From positions 42,809,741 through 42,873,740 of the forward strand of contig NC_088867.1 of the NCBI RefSeq assembly GCF_032884065.1: a stretch of DNA of 64,000 bases, in the 5' to 3' direction. This document shows, piece after piece, positions 52,358 to 60,860 of this stretch. Under the pieces are notes generated by a model. The model was not told the DNA's origin. It did not search any database and was given only the letters and a program-made list of their open reading frames with translations. Position 1 is the stretch's first letter; each line of letters starts with the position of its first letter. This DNA is from Artemia franciscana. Its lineage: Eukaryota; Arthropoda; Branchiopoda; Anostraca; Artemiidae. Both the position numbers and the translations under genes were made by a program.

Positions 52358-55300
52358 TTTATTCTGCACTGAGGACGGTCAGGGGTAGGTCTTGGCCAAA
52401 ATATTTTCATAATTTTATGTCGCACGATCAAATAAATGTATTGCTATTGTTACTACCACTGGTACTACAACTACCATTAGTAGTCGCACTAAAGCTAAGG
52501 GTATTAAATCGAAACTTTCAGTGAATATTGAGGAGAATGCTGAACTAAATTTATTCTACTCTGAGGAAGGTCAGGTGGAGGTCTTGACCAAAATATTTGC
52601 ATAATTTTATGTCACACAATAAAATAAATGTTTGATAATAATCTACCTGGAAAGCGACTATCCTTTAAGAGTGCTGTAAGTAAGATGAAATTGTGAAATG
52701 TCATTTAGACTTGTGTTTTTTATTCAGTTGCCCTTTCACCGTTACTAAGAAAGAATCATCATATTTTAGTTTTTTGTTTTGTTTTAAGGTTGTTTTTTTT
52801 TTTTTTTTTTTTTATCAGTTTATTCTGCACTGACGACGGTCAAGTGGAGGTCTTGGCCGAAATATTTGCATAATTCAATTTTTTCACCGGCTGTTTATTC
52901 TCCTCGTTCTTCTTTTCTTTGCGATTTTGTGTTTTGTCAGGCTGACACCATTTCATAAAGTTTATCAGTTTAACACCTTTATAAATTTTTCATTTTCATA
53001 ATTGTGGAGTTGACTCGGTAATTTAGATAACCTGCGACATAATTTTGAAATAACATAAATAGAATGAATTGAATGTAAATAATTTGGGTGAATTATAGAT
53101 TAGGACAGTAAGCGTTATGTATGTTTATATTGCACCAAAAATTGTTTGATAATAAACAGTAGAAAGTTATTTGCAAATAACTTTCAATACAAATATTATT
53201 TGGAAATAAAGTATACTTATTTGCAGATGAAAAAGGAGTGTTATCTTCGGAAATATTTATCTTGAAACTTAGACTATATATAGTTCAAGTTCAAGTTCAT
53301 TTATTTATTAATCACACATACATGTATATATATGACATAGGCCCATGGGGAGACAAGCTCGAAAAACTAGGCCTAGACAAAGATACAATAACCACATACA
53401 CTACAATACAAAGATAAACATGACGGCAAAGATGCGTTAACACAACAATAATATGAAAATAGCAGCTAGTCTAGGATCTTTCAATACCATTGAAGAAATT
53501 GAAAATTTCAGTATTATTAAATATAAATTAATACTGGAAGATAGCTGAGAGGCCCATAATCACCCAGAGCAACAAACCATACAAATAACTTTGCCTTACT
53601 AAAAAGATACTTAATTAAAAATAATCCTGAACTAAATGAAATTTAAGTTTCCTTTTTATCAAATGGATAGAGGAAAATGTATCAATAAGAGCCTTGTGAG
53701 CATCCCAGCACCGAGCTATTGACACAAACGGAGCGAATTTAGATCTCTCAGTATTATACTTGTCAGTGTAGATACTCTTTTTTTGTCGAGTGTTATAATT
53801 ATGTAAATCTTGTGATTGGGAGAACAAACTTTGATTGAGGTAATATGGCGGTAATTTCTTAATGTCAAAATTGAATTTGAAAAGAATTGCTCCAAAAGTA
53901 AATTGTTGAGAAACTGGAAGTATATCTAGATAAGTATATAAAGATGCTGTAGAAGACTTACTTGGAAGTTCAATAGGTGATGGAATAAAAAGTTTAAGGA
54001 TTCTTGGGGCTTTATTTTGTAAAATCTGTATTCGTTTAATATGGCTTTTAAATGTAGATAAATATACTAGAGAACAATAATTAATATTAGTCTGAATCAG
54101 AGCAAAATAAATACTTCGTAAAGCAGAGTAGGGCAAACAAAGCTTCAACCTTCGCATTAAACCAACATACCTTGAAATCTATAAGCGTAGATTTTGAATG
54201 TGTGTTATAAAAGATAAGCTTTCGTCAATCATAAGTCCAAGGTACTTCATCATTTTCACCCGAGATATTGATAATAGATACTTTGAAGAAGTAACTCGGG
54301 TAATACGAAGGCAGATATTTGACTTTCTGCCGTAAATTATGAAATTAGTTTTTGATACATTCAAAGCAATAAAATTTGAAGAACCAGTCAAATGCAGTAT
54401 TCAGTTTTTCCTCCAACTCCTCGTCATTCTTTTCAGAAATTGAAACTGCCGTATCATCAGCAAAATGTGGGCTCAGAAACTGTTACTATGAGGTATTTGC
54501 AAATAATTAAAATTACTTAGGATCCAGAAATATCAAGGGAAAAAGAGCAAAAAGTATTAGTGGATTGTCTCCATATATATACTTGATTAAGCCACGACCC
54601 TTCTTGAAAGACTTCTTTGTACCCATTTTTTTCGTTATGATGTGGATGTACCTTCTGTATGTCCGAAGATCTTTTGCTCGACGAAGAAGATCTATGAGGT
54701 GGGGACGTGGGAAGTTATCCATCCATCTCTTCGGTGGACGACCAAGAAGGTGAAAGCTATGAATTTGGCCTTCAAAGATGATGTTTGGGTAAAAATACTG
54801 ACTCATATGTTGGACGTAACCGAGTCACCGATGTTGTTGGAGCTGGATCTTGGTGAAGATTGTTTGTTGGATGCTAAGTTGCTTGAGAAGCTCGAAATTT
54901 GATATTCTATCAAAGTGGGTGATTAAGGCATTCAATGGAAGTATTTAGTTTCAAATGCTGCGACGCGATACTTGTCATCCATATTTAGTGCCGGAGGAAT
55001 AGATCATTGCTTCGTGATATAGGTATTAGGGCTTGGAAAATGAAACTTGCAAGGACGGGCTACCTTTTTCTGTCTTATGGGGATGGCTTGCCACTGGTGA
55101 ACAGACTGTCAAGTTAGAGGATATCTTCGATTTACTGAATATTTACTTCGTTAAGTTTCAGGTCTGGCTTCATCACATTCTATGGCTTTCATGAGCAGCG
55201 CATAGCCTTTGTTTTCGTTGCATTTCTGATGAATCCTGAAGAGCTAGTTGTTTCTTGGGCGTTGTTGGCTATGGATTGTAGATCATTAGGCGATTCAGCC

Positions 55301-58300
55301 ATTTTGTCGAAATTTCTGACGTGTGCTATCTTGTCTCTCAGGTCTAAGTCTAAGTCCAAACCTCTCCCAACCTCCAACCCCTTATTTGTGCGCCGCAATT
55401 TATTTTGCCAGCGAGAAGACTGCTGTGAGGGAATGCAGGAATACAGAGGCTATTCTAGATATTTTGATAAAATCTACCTTGTGAAAATTTGGTCAGTGTT
55501 CGATCTCCCAAGGTGAAAACCGGCTCGGTTTTCTTGGATAACTGAGAATGATACAGGTATCATCCGCTGGAGTATAATACAGGTCAGAATTTTGGCACTG
55601 TCGTCTTGCAAGCTTTGATGTCTTTTGATGTCTTTGTGTCTTGACTGTCTGATGACTTTGATGTCTTTTGTGTAGCAGAACAATTGTGGCTTCACACCAT
55701 CAAGTCGAGAAATGTCCTTCAGCCAGATAGCAGATATGATCGCCACCTATGATCTATGGTTCCATATGATCTATGGTTCCATATGATCTATGGAATAACT
55801 GCTTCATACTTAACTTTCTACAGTTCTGTTTGTATTCCGTCTGAACCAGAAACTTTATTTATGCTAGAAATTTAGAATATACTAGGGATCTCCCCTCTGA
55901 AACTCGTCACAAGTACAGTGTCACAACAAGTTTTTGTTATGCTTTAACAATGCATCAAGAACTTAGTCGGTTATTGCTTAATTTTTATTTGATAGTTTAG
56001 ACAATTAGATTTTCAAGTCAAATATTTTGAAAGGCTGGTGTTAAATGGAAAACTTGTAATTGCCATACTTTTATGTGTTGCACTCAAAAAAGCTTTCAGT
56101 TACGCTTAGTTGAATTTTAAAGCAAATATTTGCGGATTGGGGGTGTTCCCCCTATGTTCAGGGTAATTCCTATTCTTATTTTTGAGGCGTTTATGGAGAG
56201 TAAATTTTAAATAAAGTCATTTTAGTACTTTGTGTTGTTTTTGGTTTTTATTTAGTTTTTTTAATTTTTCTTTCATGACTCTCAGTTTCATATTTTTTGT
56301 GTATAATTTGATCACTTCTTTTTTTAGATGTATCATTACTGATTCTTTAGTATTTGAAGGTTCAACCTTAGGAAGTCGCTCAAATCTTAAGGAAGCTCTC
56401 GTTAAGGCATTTCAACAGATGCCATCGCAATGTGAGTCACTGAGCAAATGTTTCTTTTACCTAAAAAATTATTTTTATTTCTTTCTTTTAAGTTTTTTGG
56501 TGACTGTGGACGAGTTTACAATTTAGTCAAAAGGTATGTTATGCTAGATAGGCCTATTCTTTCAAATTCTGATATGGAATCGTTTAGAGATTTCAGGGGG
56601 AAAGCAGACGTGCATTTTCGAGAAAGACGAAGAGCAACTGAAAAGATGTTGAACCCAAAACAATGGATTGAAAGATGTCTTCAAAATCTGAGGATGGACT
56701 GAACTGACACTTTTATTCCACCCTTTAATGCTTTCTAAGGAACGAGACTCAACAAGAGGTTTGATGCTTAAGAGACTTCTAAAGAGGGTATTATATATTA
56801 CGCTATTAAAAGTAGAGGGGTAGTGCACGGAAAAAGGGGAGAGAAAGAGAGAATAATATAAATAATAAGTTATGCATTCTAATAAGAGCCATCACTATTG
56901 AAGTATACTTGTCAGGAAAGAGTAAAATTTTGTTTGTTTTCTAATTTAAGATTGAGGATAAATGGATTTGGTATATAAGATGTGTAGCAAGAAGTAAAAG
57001 AAAGCAGAAGAATGTACTGTAAAGTAGAAAGGAGACTTAAATAAATGGACTGAAAAATAGAAAAATATTGAATTGAATGTGAAATCATGATGACTAGTTT
57101 AGACTTCAGCCCGTAAACATAGTTTTAAATCAGCCTTGTACAATTCATTACTTTGAGAAATGTTTTCTTTTGTCCAAAGAGCGCGTCACAAATGACTGGA
57201 ACTTGTCCATTTGATTCTAGTCTGCACTTCAAGGTGTACTTTACTATAATAGGATAGGAATAAGTACCAAAAAATTACCATAAGGTAAATGATTTATGAT
57301 TATGTATGTGTATGGTAAAAAAAATGTGATTGGTAAAATATAGTCGATAATAAAAATTACCAAAAGTTGCATAAGGAGAGCAAAGCTAGAACGCTTGGTC
57401 ATTTAATAATCACAACAAAAAGGCTCTACTCTATCTCATGATGGTCAAATTTTCTTCAAACAGTTTCTTATAATCCATTCCCATCCCGTTTAAGGACGCA
57501 TCCCATTTTATCCATTCCCATCCTTTTTAATCGATTTGCATCCCGTTTAAAGGCTCATCCCATTTAATCCATTCCCTCCCCGTTTAAGGGACATCCCGTT
57601 TAATGCATTCCCACCCCATTTAATCAATTCCCATCCCGTTTAAGGACCCATCCCGTTTAATCTATTCATATCCCGTTTAAGGACCCATCCCGTTTAAGGA
57701 CCCGTCCCGTTTAATCCATTCCCATCCCGTCTAAGGACCCATCCAATTTAATCCATTTCCATCCCGTTTAAGTACCCATCCCGTTTAATCTATTCACATC
57801 CCGTTTAAGGACCCATCCCGTTTAAGGACCCGTCCTGTTTAATCCATTCCCATCCCGTCAAAGGACCCATCCCATTAAATCCATTTCCATCCCGTTTAAG
57901 GACCCATCCCGTTTAATCCATTCCCATTCCGTTTAAGGAACCATTCTGTTTAATCAATTCCCATCCCGTTTAAGGACCCATCCCGTTTAATCTATTCATA
58001 TCCCGTTTAAGGACCCATCCCGTTTAAGGACCCGTCCCATTTAATCCATTCTCATCCCGTCTAAGGACCCACACATTTAATCCATTTCCATTCCGTTTAA
58101 GGACCCATCCTGTTTAATCTATTCCCACCCCGTTTAATCGATTCCCATTCCGTTTAAGGAACCATCCCGTTTAATCCATTCCTATCCCGTTTAAGGACCC
58201 ATCCTGTTTAATCCATTCCCATCCCGTTTACGGACCCTTAATTTTCGTTTTGGTCCCAAATAAGAATACTCATTTACAGATTATAACAGAAGTTATAGTG

Positions 58301-59846
58301 ATATACCGTACTGAATTTGTCATTAAGCACTTATTTTGTTTTCGCGCCTAGATCAAAATTGAATTAAAACTATATGATTTTATTTGATAAGTTGTACAAG
58401 AAGATGACTATTTTTTAGCATTAGAAAATACAAACGTACAAATCAAACAGGAAACATAATAATTATAGATTGAATTTGTGGCTACTAAATATTTCCTTTT
58501 TTTAATTTTTATAAACATGATTGGACTAACCAGAAATACAAAAATTGGACTAACAGACAGCACATTGTAAATATACGGCTGATGAAATTTATTTTGAAGA
58601 ATTCACCCTTGGAAGCCCGAAAATAATGACCAGAGAGCTGTGCAGGAGGTGCGTACTGCAAAGTCTGCGCGTTTTCTGTCAAACTTTTTACTTTGATGTA
58701 TAAATATTTACTGATATTTAGCGTAAATATCAGTTTAGCGGCAACCCTGCCGCAACAAGGTTGGGTGACAAGTTTGCTACTTGTCCCTGTAAAACACCCA
58801 GTAGCTGAAACATCGGTTTTACGCCCTATTCACCAGCAATGCCTCTGTAGGATTTTTTTTTCAACTTTTAATGTGCGTTTGCGATACATAATCCGAATAT
58901 TTCTGCTTGACAACGGTTTTGCTGCAAGGTTTTCTTAAAATTTTATTGTAAGAAAATTTAAAAAGAATAATAGGATAATATATACAAAAGTGGTTTAAAT
59001 TTACATCATAGACCCTATGCAATTCTCTTGCTACCAAAAACATTTTCAACCAGATAACGGAAGGTAATATACAGTTAAGGGGGGGGGGGGGTCTTTCTTC
59101 TTATCATCTGCTACAGATGAGTGTTGCTGAAGACACGAACTTTGAAAAACCGTATTTTCTTGGTGTTATTTGACTGTGTTGTATCGAATATGCACATTTC
59201 AGTCGATATTTTTTGCGTGTGTGAGACGTCAAGGGAAGGATTATATAGCTAGTTTATCAAGTAAATTCAAAGTGCCTAATTTTAAAAAGGAAGACCCCTA
59301 TCCTTATTATAAAAAAAAACATAACCCCTAGGCTGATACCTATTATAGCTAGTCTGGTATTACTCCATGCATCACCCAATGTTCTTCTTCGGGGAGGGAA
59401 TACTCTTCTTGTTAGGGAAATTCAACTTGAAAATACAAAGTTTAGAGACAATTAGTTACTTTAACGACAAAATCTCAGAAACAGTTTACCTTGACGAGCC
59501 AAAAAAAAAGTATGTTATTTTAAATAAATTATTCTTAGGGTTTTATAACTTGGAAGCCAAAGGCTGATGCCTCTAAAATATAGTTGGGTATTGCAGCCTA
59601 GACCGTGTGTTTATTTGGGATTTAAGTCCAACTAAATAAAGATTGGCAAAGGAAAGGGGAATAATGCTGAATACCCAAGAACTTGCAATAAAATCATATT
59701 GATATTGTTAATCTAAGTAATATTTTACGGTTGTCTTGAGATCCAACCTTTCAAATAACTTGTGCTCTTTTTCAGGTAGCCTAACACAGGAAGTGTATGG
59801 GGAAGACTTAGAGTCGGAGGATGAATTGATCAGAGGCTCTGATTAA
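23991..59846 (+). CDS. EIF2B3: Translation initiation factor eIF2B subunit gamma (nine exons)
   Basis: eIF2B is the guanine-nucleotide exchange factor that reloads eIF2 with GTP in the cytosol. Gamma pairs with epsilon in its catalytic arm. Exons 23991-24168, 31170-31324, 34276-34435, 37845-38016, 40041-40126, 44693-44865, 50597-50748, 56328-56431 and 59776-59846 join to 1251 nt (416 residues plus stop), with all codon phases matching. Residues 1-250 follow the nucleotidyltransferase-like domain, with [29 protein letters not shown] and [14 protein letters not shown] in family order. Residues 309-395 follow the left-handed beta-helix of hexapeptide repeats ([32 protein letters not shown]). The glycine-rich nucleotide-binding loop is degenerate (NDVGPGLE), as expected of a non-catalytic subunit. 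Human eIF2B gamma is 452 residues. Here the linker before the beta-helix is about 20 residues short, so a small exon in 44866-50596 could be missing, and the tail is acidic. The eight introns run from 2.0 to 7.0 kb. Confidence 0.93.
24362..24997. repeat. Palindromic element, ~636 bp
   Basis: An imperfect inverted repeat centred near 24680. The left arm runs 'ggtaaaattctagttaattg' and then acttcttgctatcttgg. The right arm is its complement, ending at 24997. It lies in EIF2B3 intron 1, about 190 bp after the exon 1 donor, and is distinct from the two larger palindrome families. Confidence 0.85.
25010..26040 (+). repeat. Foldback family, left arm plus hairpin
   Basis: It follows the order of the left half of copy 2 (positions 1990-3570). 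A 'cagatcatggatgcgtgttt' block comes first, then 'aagtaaggagcagcattaaa', then the inner hairpin at 25775-26025. An internal deletion relative to copy 2 lies near 25125. It abuts the broken hAT transposase. Confidence 0.78.
26095..27833 (+). pseudogene. hAT transposase pseudogene
   Basis: Read across three frames. An N-terminal part lies at 26095-26418, a middle part at 26582-26869 ([15 protein letters not shown]), and then [20 protein letters not shown] continuing into 26987-27360 ([14 protein letters not shown], an RW motif typical of hAT). The C-terminal dimerisation domain is at 27420-27833 ([20 protein letters not shown], then AQRLF and a TQKKNML segment). At least three frameshifts are present and the start is missing. 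Codon use and AT content are like its surroundings. It is closest to ZBED/Charlie-type hAT proteins. It is not part of EIF2B3, although it lies in intron 1. Confidence 0.9.
27880..28077 (+). mobile_element. hAT 3' subterminal repeats and terminal inverted repeat
   Basis: Multiple copies of AAGTACTTAAGTAC-like motifs occur in both orientations. The run ends in 'aagtacttggcacaacactg' at 28077, whose complement starts CAGTGTTGTGCC, a typical hAT end. The matching 5' terminus was not found and appears lost to the neighbouring foldback repeat. Confidence 0.82.
28480..29230 (+). pseudogene. LINE endonuclease-domain fragment
   Basis: A broken frame reads [37 protein letters not shown], then GDFNAKIDS and [11 protein letters not shown], followed by VDM/DMCAGG-like sequence. 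This is the order of an apurinic-type LINE endonuclease of the kind annotated as craniofacial-development-protein-2-like. Several stops and frameshifts occur. Possible linker sequence extends to about 29600. Confidence 0.78.
29811..30190. mobile_element. hAT-type MITE, 380 bp
   Basis: The terminal inverted repeats are CAGAGGCGCCATTTGG and CCAAATGGCGCCTCTG, perfect over 16 bp. The 8-bp target duplication is GTCTAGCT at 29803-29810 and GTCTATCT at 30191-30198, with one mismatch. C-rich runs lie inside both ends. There is no coding capacity. Confidence 0.93.
31170..31324 (+). CDS. EIF2B3: EIF2B3 exon 2
   Basis: Acceptor TTTTTAG, donor GTAATG, phase 1 in and phase 0 out. It encodes [20 protein letters not shown] and the helix that follows. 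It corresponds to the EVIVVTT region of the nucleotidyltransferase-like fold. Confidence 0.9.
32886..33012. repeat. Tandem duplication, ~64-bp period
   Basis: 'aattattgca' plus 'gattcaacataacttgttgg' recurs with few changes, in EIF2B3 intron 2. Confidence 0.85.
34276..34435 (+). CDS. EIF2B3: EIF2B3 exon 3
   Basis: Acceptor TTTCAG, donor GTGATT, phase 0 in and phase 1 out. It encodes [17 protein letters not shown], the strand holding the position of the usual metal-binding Asp in active nucleotidyltransferases (DVLVLSCD in human gamma), then the helix and strand [10 protein letters not shown]. Confidence 0.92.
35053..35203. mobile_element. hAT-type MITE, 151 bp
   Basis: The ends CACGGCCATATCC and CCGTAAACGGCCTTG are imperfect inverted repeats (CA-GGCC core). 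A perfect 8-bp target duplication, AGTCAAAG, lies at 35045-35052 and 35204-35211. G-runs and C-runs lie next to the ends. It is in EIF2B3 intron 3. Confidence 0.9.
36137..36205. repeat. Poly(T) tract, 69 bases
   Basis: An uninterrupted T run in EIF2B3 intron 3, just before a MITE. It could be the poly(A) tail of an insertion on the minus strand, but no retrotransposon body was recognised beside it. Confidence 0.95.
36222..36405. mobile_element. hAT-type MITE, 184 bp
   Basis: The ends TAAGGCCGTGCCCAGGA and TCCCGGGTACGGCCTTG form an imperfect inverted repeat related to the element at 35053. The likely target duplication is CTAATCCC and CTAACTCC (6 of 8). Internal 'caatttttgttatatttttac' and 'aagtcagacaaatat' resemble the 35053 element, so the two belong to one family. 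Confidence 0.8.
37629..37750. repeat. Hairpin / small inverted repeat
   Basis: Arms of about 46-50 bp: CACAAACACCAATAACAAGA ... and its complement ending at 37750, around a 25-base loop. It ends about 95 bases before EIF2B3 exon 4. It could be a MITE, but no target duplication was confirmed. Confidence 0.85.
37845..38016 (+). CDS. EIF2B3: EIF2B3 exon 4
   Basis: Acceptor TTTTGCAG, donor GTAAGA, phase 1 in and phase 2 out. It encodes [36 protein letters not shown] and [14 protein letters not shown], aligned with GVDSTGKRLL ... LVDAHLYCLKKYIVDFL of human gamma. Confidence 0.95.
38008..38258 (+). repeat. Tandem copies of the exon 4 splice donor
   Basis: The block 'cagaataaggtaagacgg' followed by gtgttccatggacttctgg occurs four times. 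GT donors lie at 38017, 38072, 38147 and 38214. The first copy is the real exon 4/intron 4 border. Reading on past the first donor meets an in-frame TAA at once, so later donors would truncate the protein. Confidence 0.93.
39021..39310 (+). mobile_element. tRNA-derived SINE
   Basis: The head resembles tRNA-Ser(TGA). An A box (TAGCCGAGTGGT) lies at 39026-39037, a CTTGAAA anticodon-loop-like segment at about 39050, and a B box (GGTATGAGTCC) at 39078-39088. The acceptor and anticodon stems are too imperfect for a functional tRNA. About 200 bases of unrelated body follow, with duplicated 'ggcacccaatatt' blocks. It is in EIF2B3 intron 4. Confidence 0.75.
40041..40126 (+). CDS. EIF2B3: EIF2B3 exon 5
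   Basis: Acceptor TTTTTTCAG, phase 2 in and phase 1 out. It encodes [20 protein letters not shown], matching the RSELIPYLVRKQF segment of the family. The donor GTTGTT is weak compared with the others in this gene. Confidence 0.88.
41640..43470 (-). pseudogene. 5'-truncated LINE reverse transcriptase, nearly intact
   Basis: One continuous minus-strand frame of about 490 codons, from about 43470 to 41979, is broken only by two in-frame stops: TAA at 43245-43247 and TGA at 42558-42560. RT motifs in order are [73 protein letters not shown] (active site) and KYLGIIID. The C-terminal domain follows ([11 protein letters not shown]). A 3' UTR ends at about 41640 beside a short TAG repeat. The endonuclease is missing by 5' truncation. 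It is Jockey/CR1-like. Its low damage suggests recent insertion into EIF2B3 intron 5. Confidence 0.93.
44693..44865 (+). CDS. EIF2B3: EIF2B3 exon 6
   Basis: Acceptor TTCTTTAG, donor GTAAGA, phase 1 in and phase 0 out. It encodes a linker and [18 protein letters not shown], then FFLANTE, matching QVRCYVHIMKEGLCSRVS ... LYMEANR in human gamma. Confidence 0.9.
46079..46188. repeat. (TA)n microsatellite with flanking AT palindromes
   Basis: A TA run preceded by about 100 bases of ATTAATATAT palindromic sequence, in EIF2B3 intron 6. Confidence 0.95.
46540..46740 (-). mobile_element. Penelope-like 3' end, solo
   Basis: The complement carries 'cactgaggacggtcgagcgg' then aggtcttgaccgaaatatttgc. It also carries the upstream 'gggtcatcttatttttagtt' block of the Penelope-like 3' end at 52.2-52.9 kb. 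No coding part is attached. Confidence 0.75.
47721..47898. repeat. Perfect-looking tandem duplication, 89-bp period
   Basis: 'cgtcattcgttttgaaaaat' through 'gtgagtcataaaatattttc' is present at 47721 and again at 47810 with no differences that I can see. This implies a very recent event. It is in EIF2B3 intron 6. Confidence 0.93.
48650..48820 (+). repeat. Purine-rich tandem repeat
   Basis: Units of about 20-36 bases built on 'gaaaaagagaaaaatcatg' with variants. The Lys/Glu-rich open frame through it is not regarded as a gene. Confidence 0.85.
48890..50232 (+). pseudogene. LINE reverse transcriptase fragment
   Basis: A broken frame holds RT motifs in order: [74 protein letters not shown] damaged active site (KYADD-like 'aagtatgctgatgattgaag') is followed by [33 protein letters not shown] and a C-terminal [21 protein letters not shown] part. 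The 3' end has a TAG microsatellite at 50212-50232. The fragments at 28480 and 60510 look like other parts of the same family. Confidence 0.88.
50597..50748 (+). CDS. EIF2B3: EIF2B3 exon 7
   Basis: Acceptor TTTTAAAG, donor GTAAAG, phase 0 in and phase 2 out. It encodes hexapeptide-repeat beta-helix turns: [40 protein letters not shown] and VTIEDG. It aligns with [21 protein letters not shown] ... MNSVTVEEG of human gamma. Confidence 0.94.
50870..52155 (+). pseudogene. Penelope-like element (RT with deletion, GIY-YIG endonuclease)
   Basis: Broken frames contain the Penelope N-terminal RT block [20 protein letters not shown], then [18 protein letters not shown] and [23 protein letters not shown] ... 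MG segment at 51630-51665 corresponds to the substrate-side RT motif. A deletion then removes the YxDD active site. The frame resumes at the linker and a GIY-YIG-type endonuclease, [20 protein letters not shown] then [11 protein letters not shown] (51810-51925), with the CxC cysteines usual in this class. Its 3' side continues into repeated tail sequence. It is in EIF2B3 intron 7 and is non-functional. Confidence 0.92.
52160..52890 (+). repeat. Tandem 3' tails of the Penelope-like element
   Basis: Two long units of about 490 bases start at about 52191 and 52680 ('tagacttgtgttttttattc', 'gttactaagaaag', poly(T), then ctgaggacggtc...). A shorter extra tail copy lies at 52561-52615. A 58-base poly(T) tract is at 52298-52355. 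Tandem, partly duplicated termini are characteristic of Penelope-like insertions. Confidence 0.82.
53285..54510 (-). pseudogene. LINE RT and C-terminal fragment
   Basis: Minus strand: the active-site block [20 protein letters not shown] lies near 54463-54400. A frameshift leads to the [12 protein letters not shown] and [12 protein letters not shown] segments (54391-54179). The C-terminal domain (54157-53615) includes [20 protein letters not shown] and [15 protein letters not shown]. The 3' end is near 53285. Upstream RT motifs are missing. It is a different family from the LINE at 41640. Confidence 0.85.
54530..55750 (-). pseudogene. Second LINE RT fragment
   Basis: Minus strand: RT segment [12 protein letters not shown] and [19 protein letters not shown] (about 55640-55474), then [11 protein letters not shown], where the active-site ADD is degraded, and [13 protein letters not shown] (55398-55189). 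The C-terminal [11 protein letters not shown] lies near 54740-54690. It has many lesions and sits next to the LINE at 53285. Confidence 0.8.
56328..56431 (+). CDS. EIF2B3: EIF2B3 exon 8
   Basis: Acceptor TTTTTTTAG, donor GTGAGT, phase 2 in and phase 1 out. It encodes [20 protein letters not shown], which continues the beta-helix, then [14 protein letters not shown]. Confidence 0.85.
57470..58240. repeat. Minisatellite, about 770 bp
   Basis: About 20-base units alternate between 'cccatcccgtttaagga' and 'cccatcccgtttaatccatt', giving higher-order units of about 37-40 bases. It is in EIF2B3 intron 8, with many point variants. Confidence 0.95.
59776..59846 (+). CDS. EIF2B3: EIF2B3 exon 9 (terminal)
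   Basis: Acceptor TTTTTCAG, phase 1 in. It encodes [20 protein letters not shown], then GSD and TAA. The frame closes exactly with exon 8. The acidic tail differs from the end of the human protein, so this exon is supported by splice signals and frame rather than by sequence match. Confidence 0.72.
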
Positions 59847-60046
59847 TGTGCTGAAATTAAATACAATTATTTAATGTTACTTCAACCATTAATTCCCGTT
59901 AACTGTTCGAAAAATGTTCACGCTTAAATTAAGTTGGACTTTACAATCTGGGCAGTTTATAAAAATTCTGACGATATGTGTACACTGTTTCTGAATATAC
60001 AATATTCATTTCTTTTTAACTTTGTTTTAAGCAATTATCAATAGGA

Positions 60047-60052
60047 AATAAA
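60047..60052 (+). promoter_or_regulatory. EIF2B3: Polyadenylation signal of EIF2B3
   Basis: AATAAA about 200 bases after the stop codon. No earlier canonical signal was seen in the 3' UTR. Confidence 0.65.
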
Positions 60053-60509
60053 AACTGAAACGCACGCAGTTTCGAGGAATGGTTGAGACTTCGGAAGTAA
60101 TGCCAAGAATGTGTAAACTACATGGAAAATATAAGAAATTTTAGGAAGGGTTTATAAGATCTCAAAATTTAATGGAGTCTATATGAATCAACTCGAACTC
60201 CTCTATTATATACGTGCGTGAAAGAAAGGCTTTCTGTGATAGACATAGTATATTAGTAGTATGTAGGGTGTTGCACACAGCCCAACTAAGAATATTTTTT
60301 TATTATCATTTTCTATAAATGACTCTATCTGTTTGAAGGTAAGTTTTACCACTAGATCCAAGCATAATAATCGTTGCTGTTACACCTGAAAACTGTATCT
60401 CAGCTTTTCACATTTTTGAAATAAATCCCAACAACTGTAATTTTGCCATATTCTCTAAAAAAAAGCATCAGCTGGACCAATTTATGTTCTATCAAACTTT
60501 GTTCTTCCT

Positions 60510-60860
60510 CATCTACATTACCTGCTGATCCTCAGTGCTTAGCCTCCGACGGATGTGGTAGTCATTTCTTATAATACAAGTCATTTCTGGTTATAATGAA
60601 AATAACACGGCTGCCAGCACTGCTGCGTACGCTCCTGCTGCATCGCAATCTATTCAAATCCCCCTCATTTACACCCTCCCCTGAGGTTCCAATTTACCTG
60701 AAATTCTTTCTTAAGACCTCCTCCCGCTCCATTAGGGGATGACTATGCTTTCCGTCTAACCCTAGATGATTGCCCAAAAAGGACAATTTTTGGCAATTTG
60801 TCACCTTTCATCCGCAGAACGTGTCCTAGCCATCACAACCTTTCTCTCATTATAGCCCTT
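60510..60860 (-). pseudogene. LINE C-terminal fragment
   Basis: Minus strand: RERLWWLGHVLRMKGDKLPK, IVLFGQSSRVRRKA, then decayed sequence. This is the C-terminal domain of the same LINE type as the RT at 48890. It lies downstream of EIF2B3. Confidence 0.75.

Noticed and set aside
52813-52866. Canonical, active hammerhead ribozyme
   Set aside because: The extra base before stem II, pairing that can capture the G of GAAA, and a weak stem I do not meet the canonical structure. It is kept only as a hammerhead-like candidate.
57470-58240. Interstitial telomeric repeat
   Set aside because: Units are CCCGTTTAAGGA-like, not the arthropod TTAGG or animal TTAGGG telomere repeat.
58693-58938. 81-residue open frame in EIF2B3 intron 8
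   Set aside because: It resembles no known family, and no splice signals suit the gene's phases.
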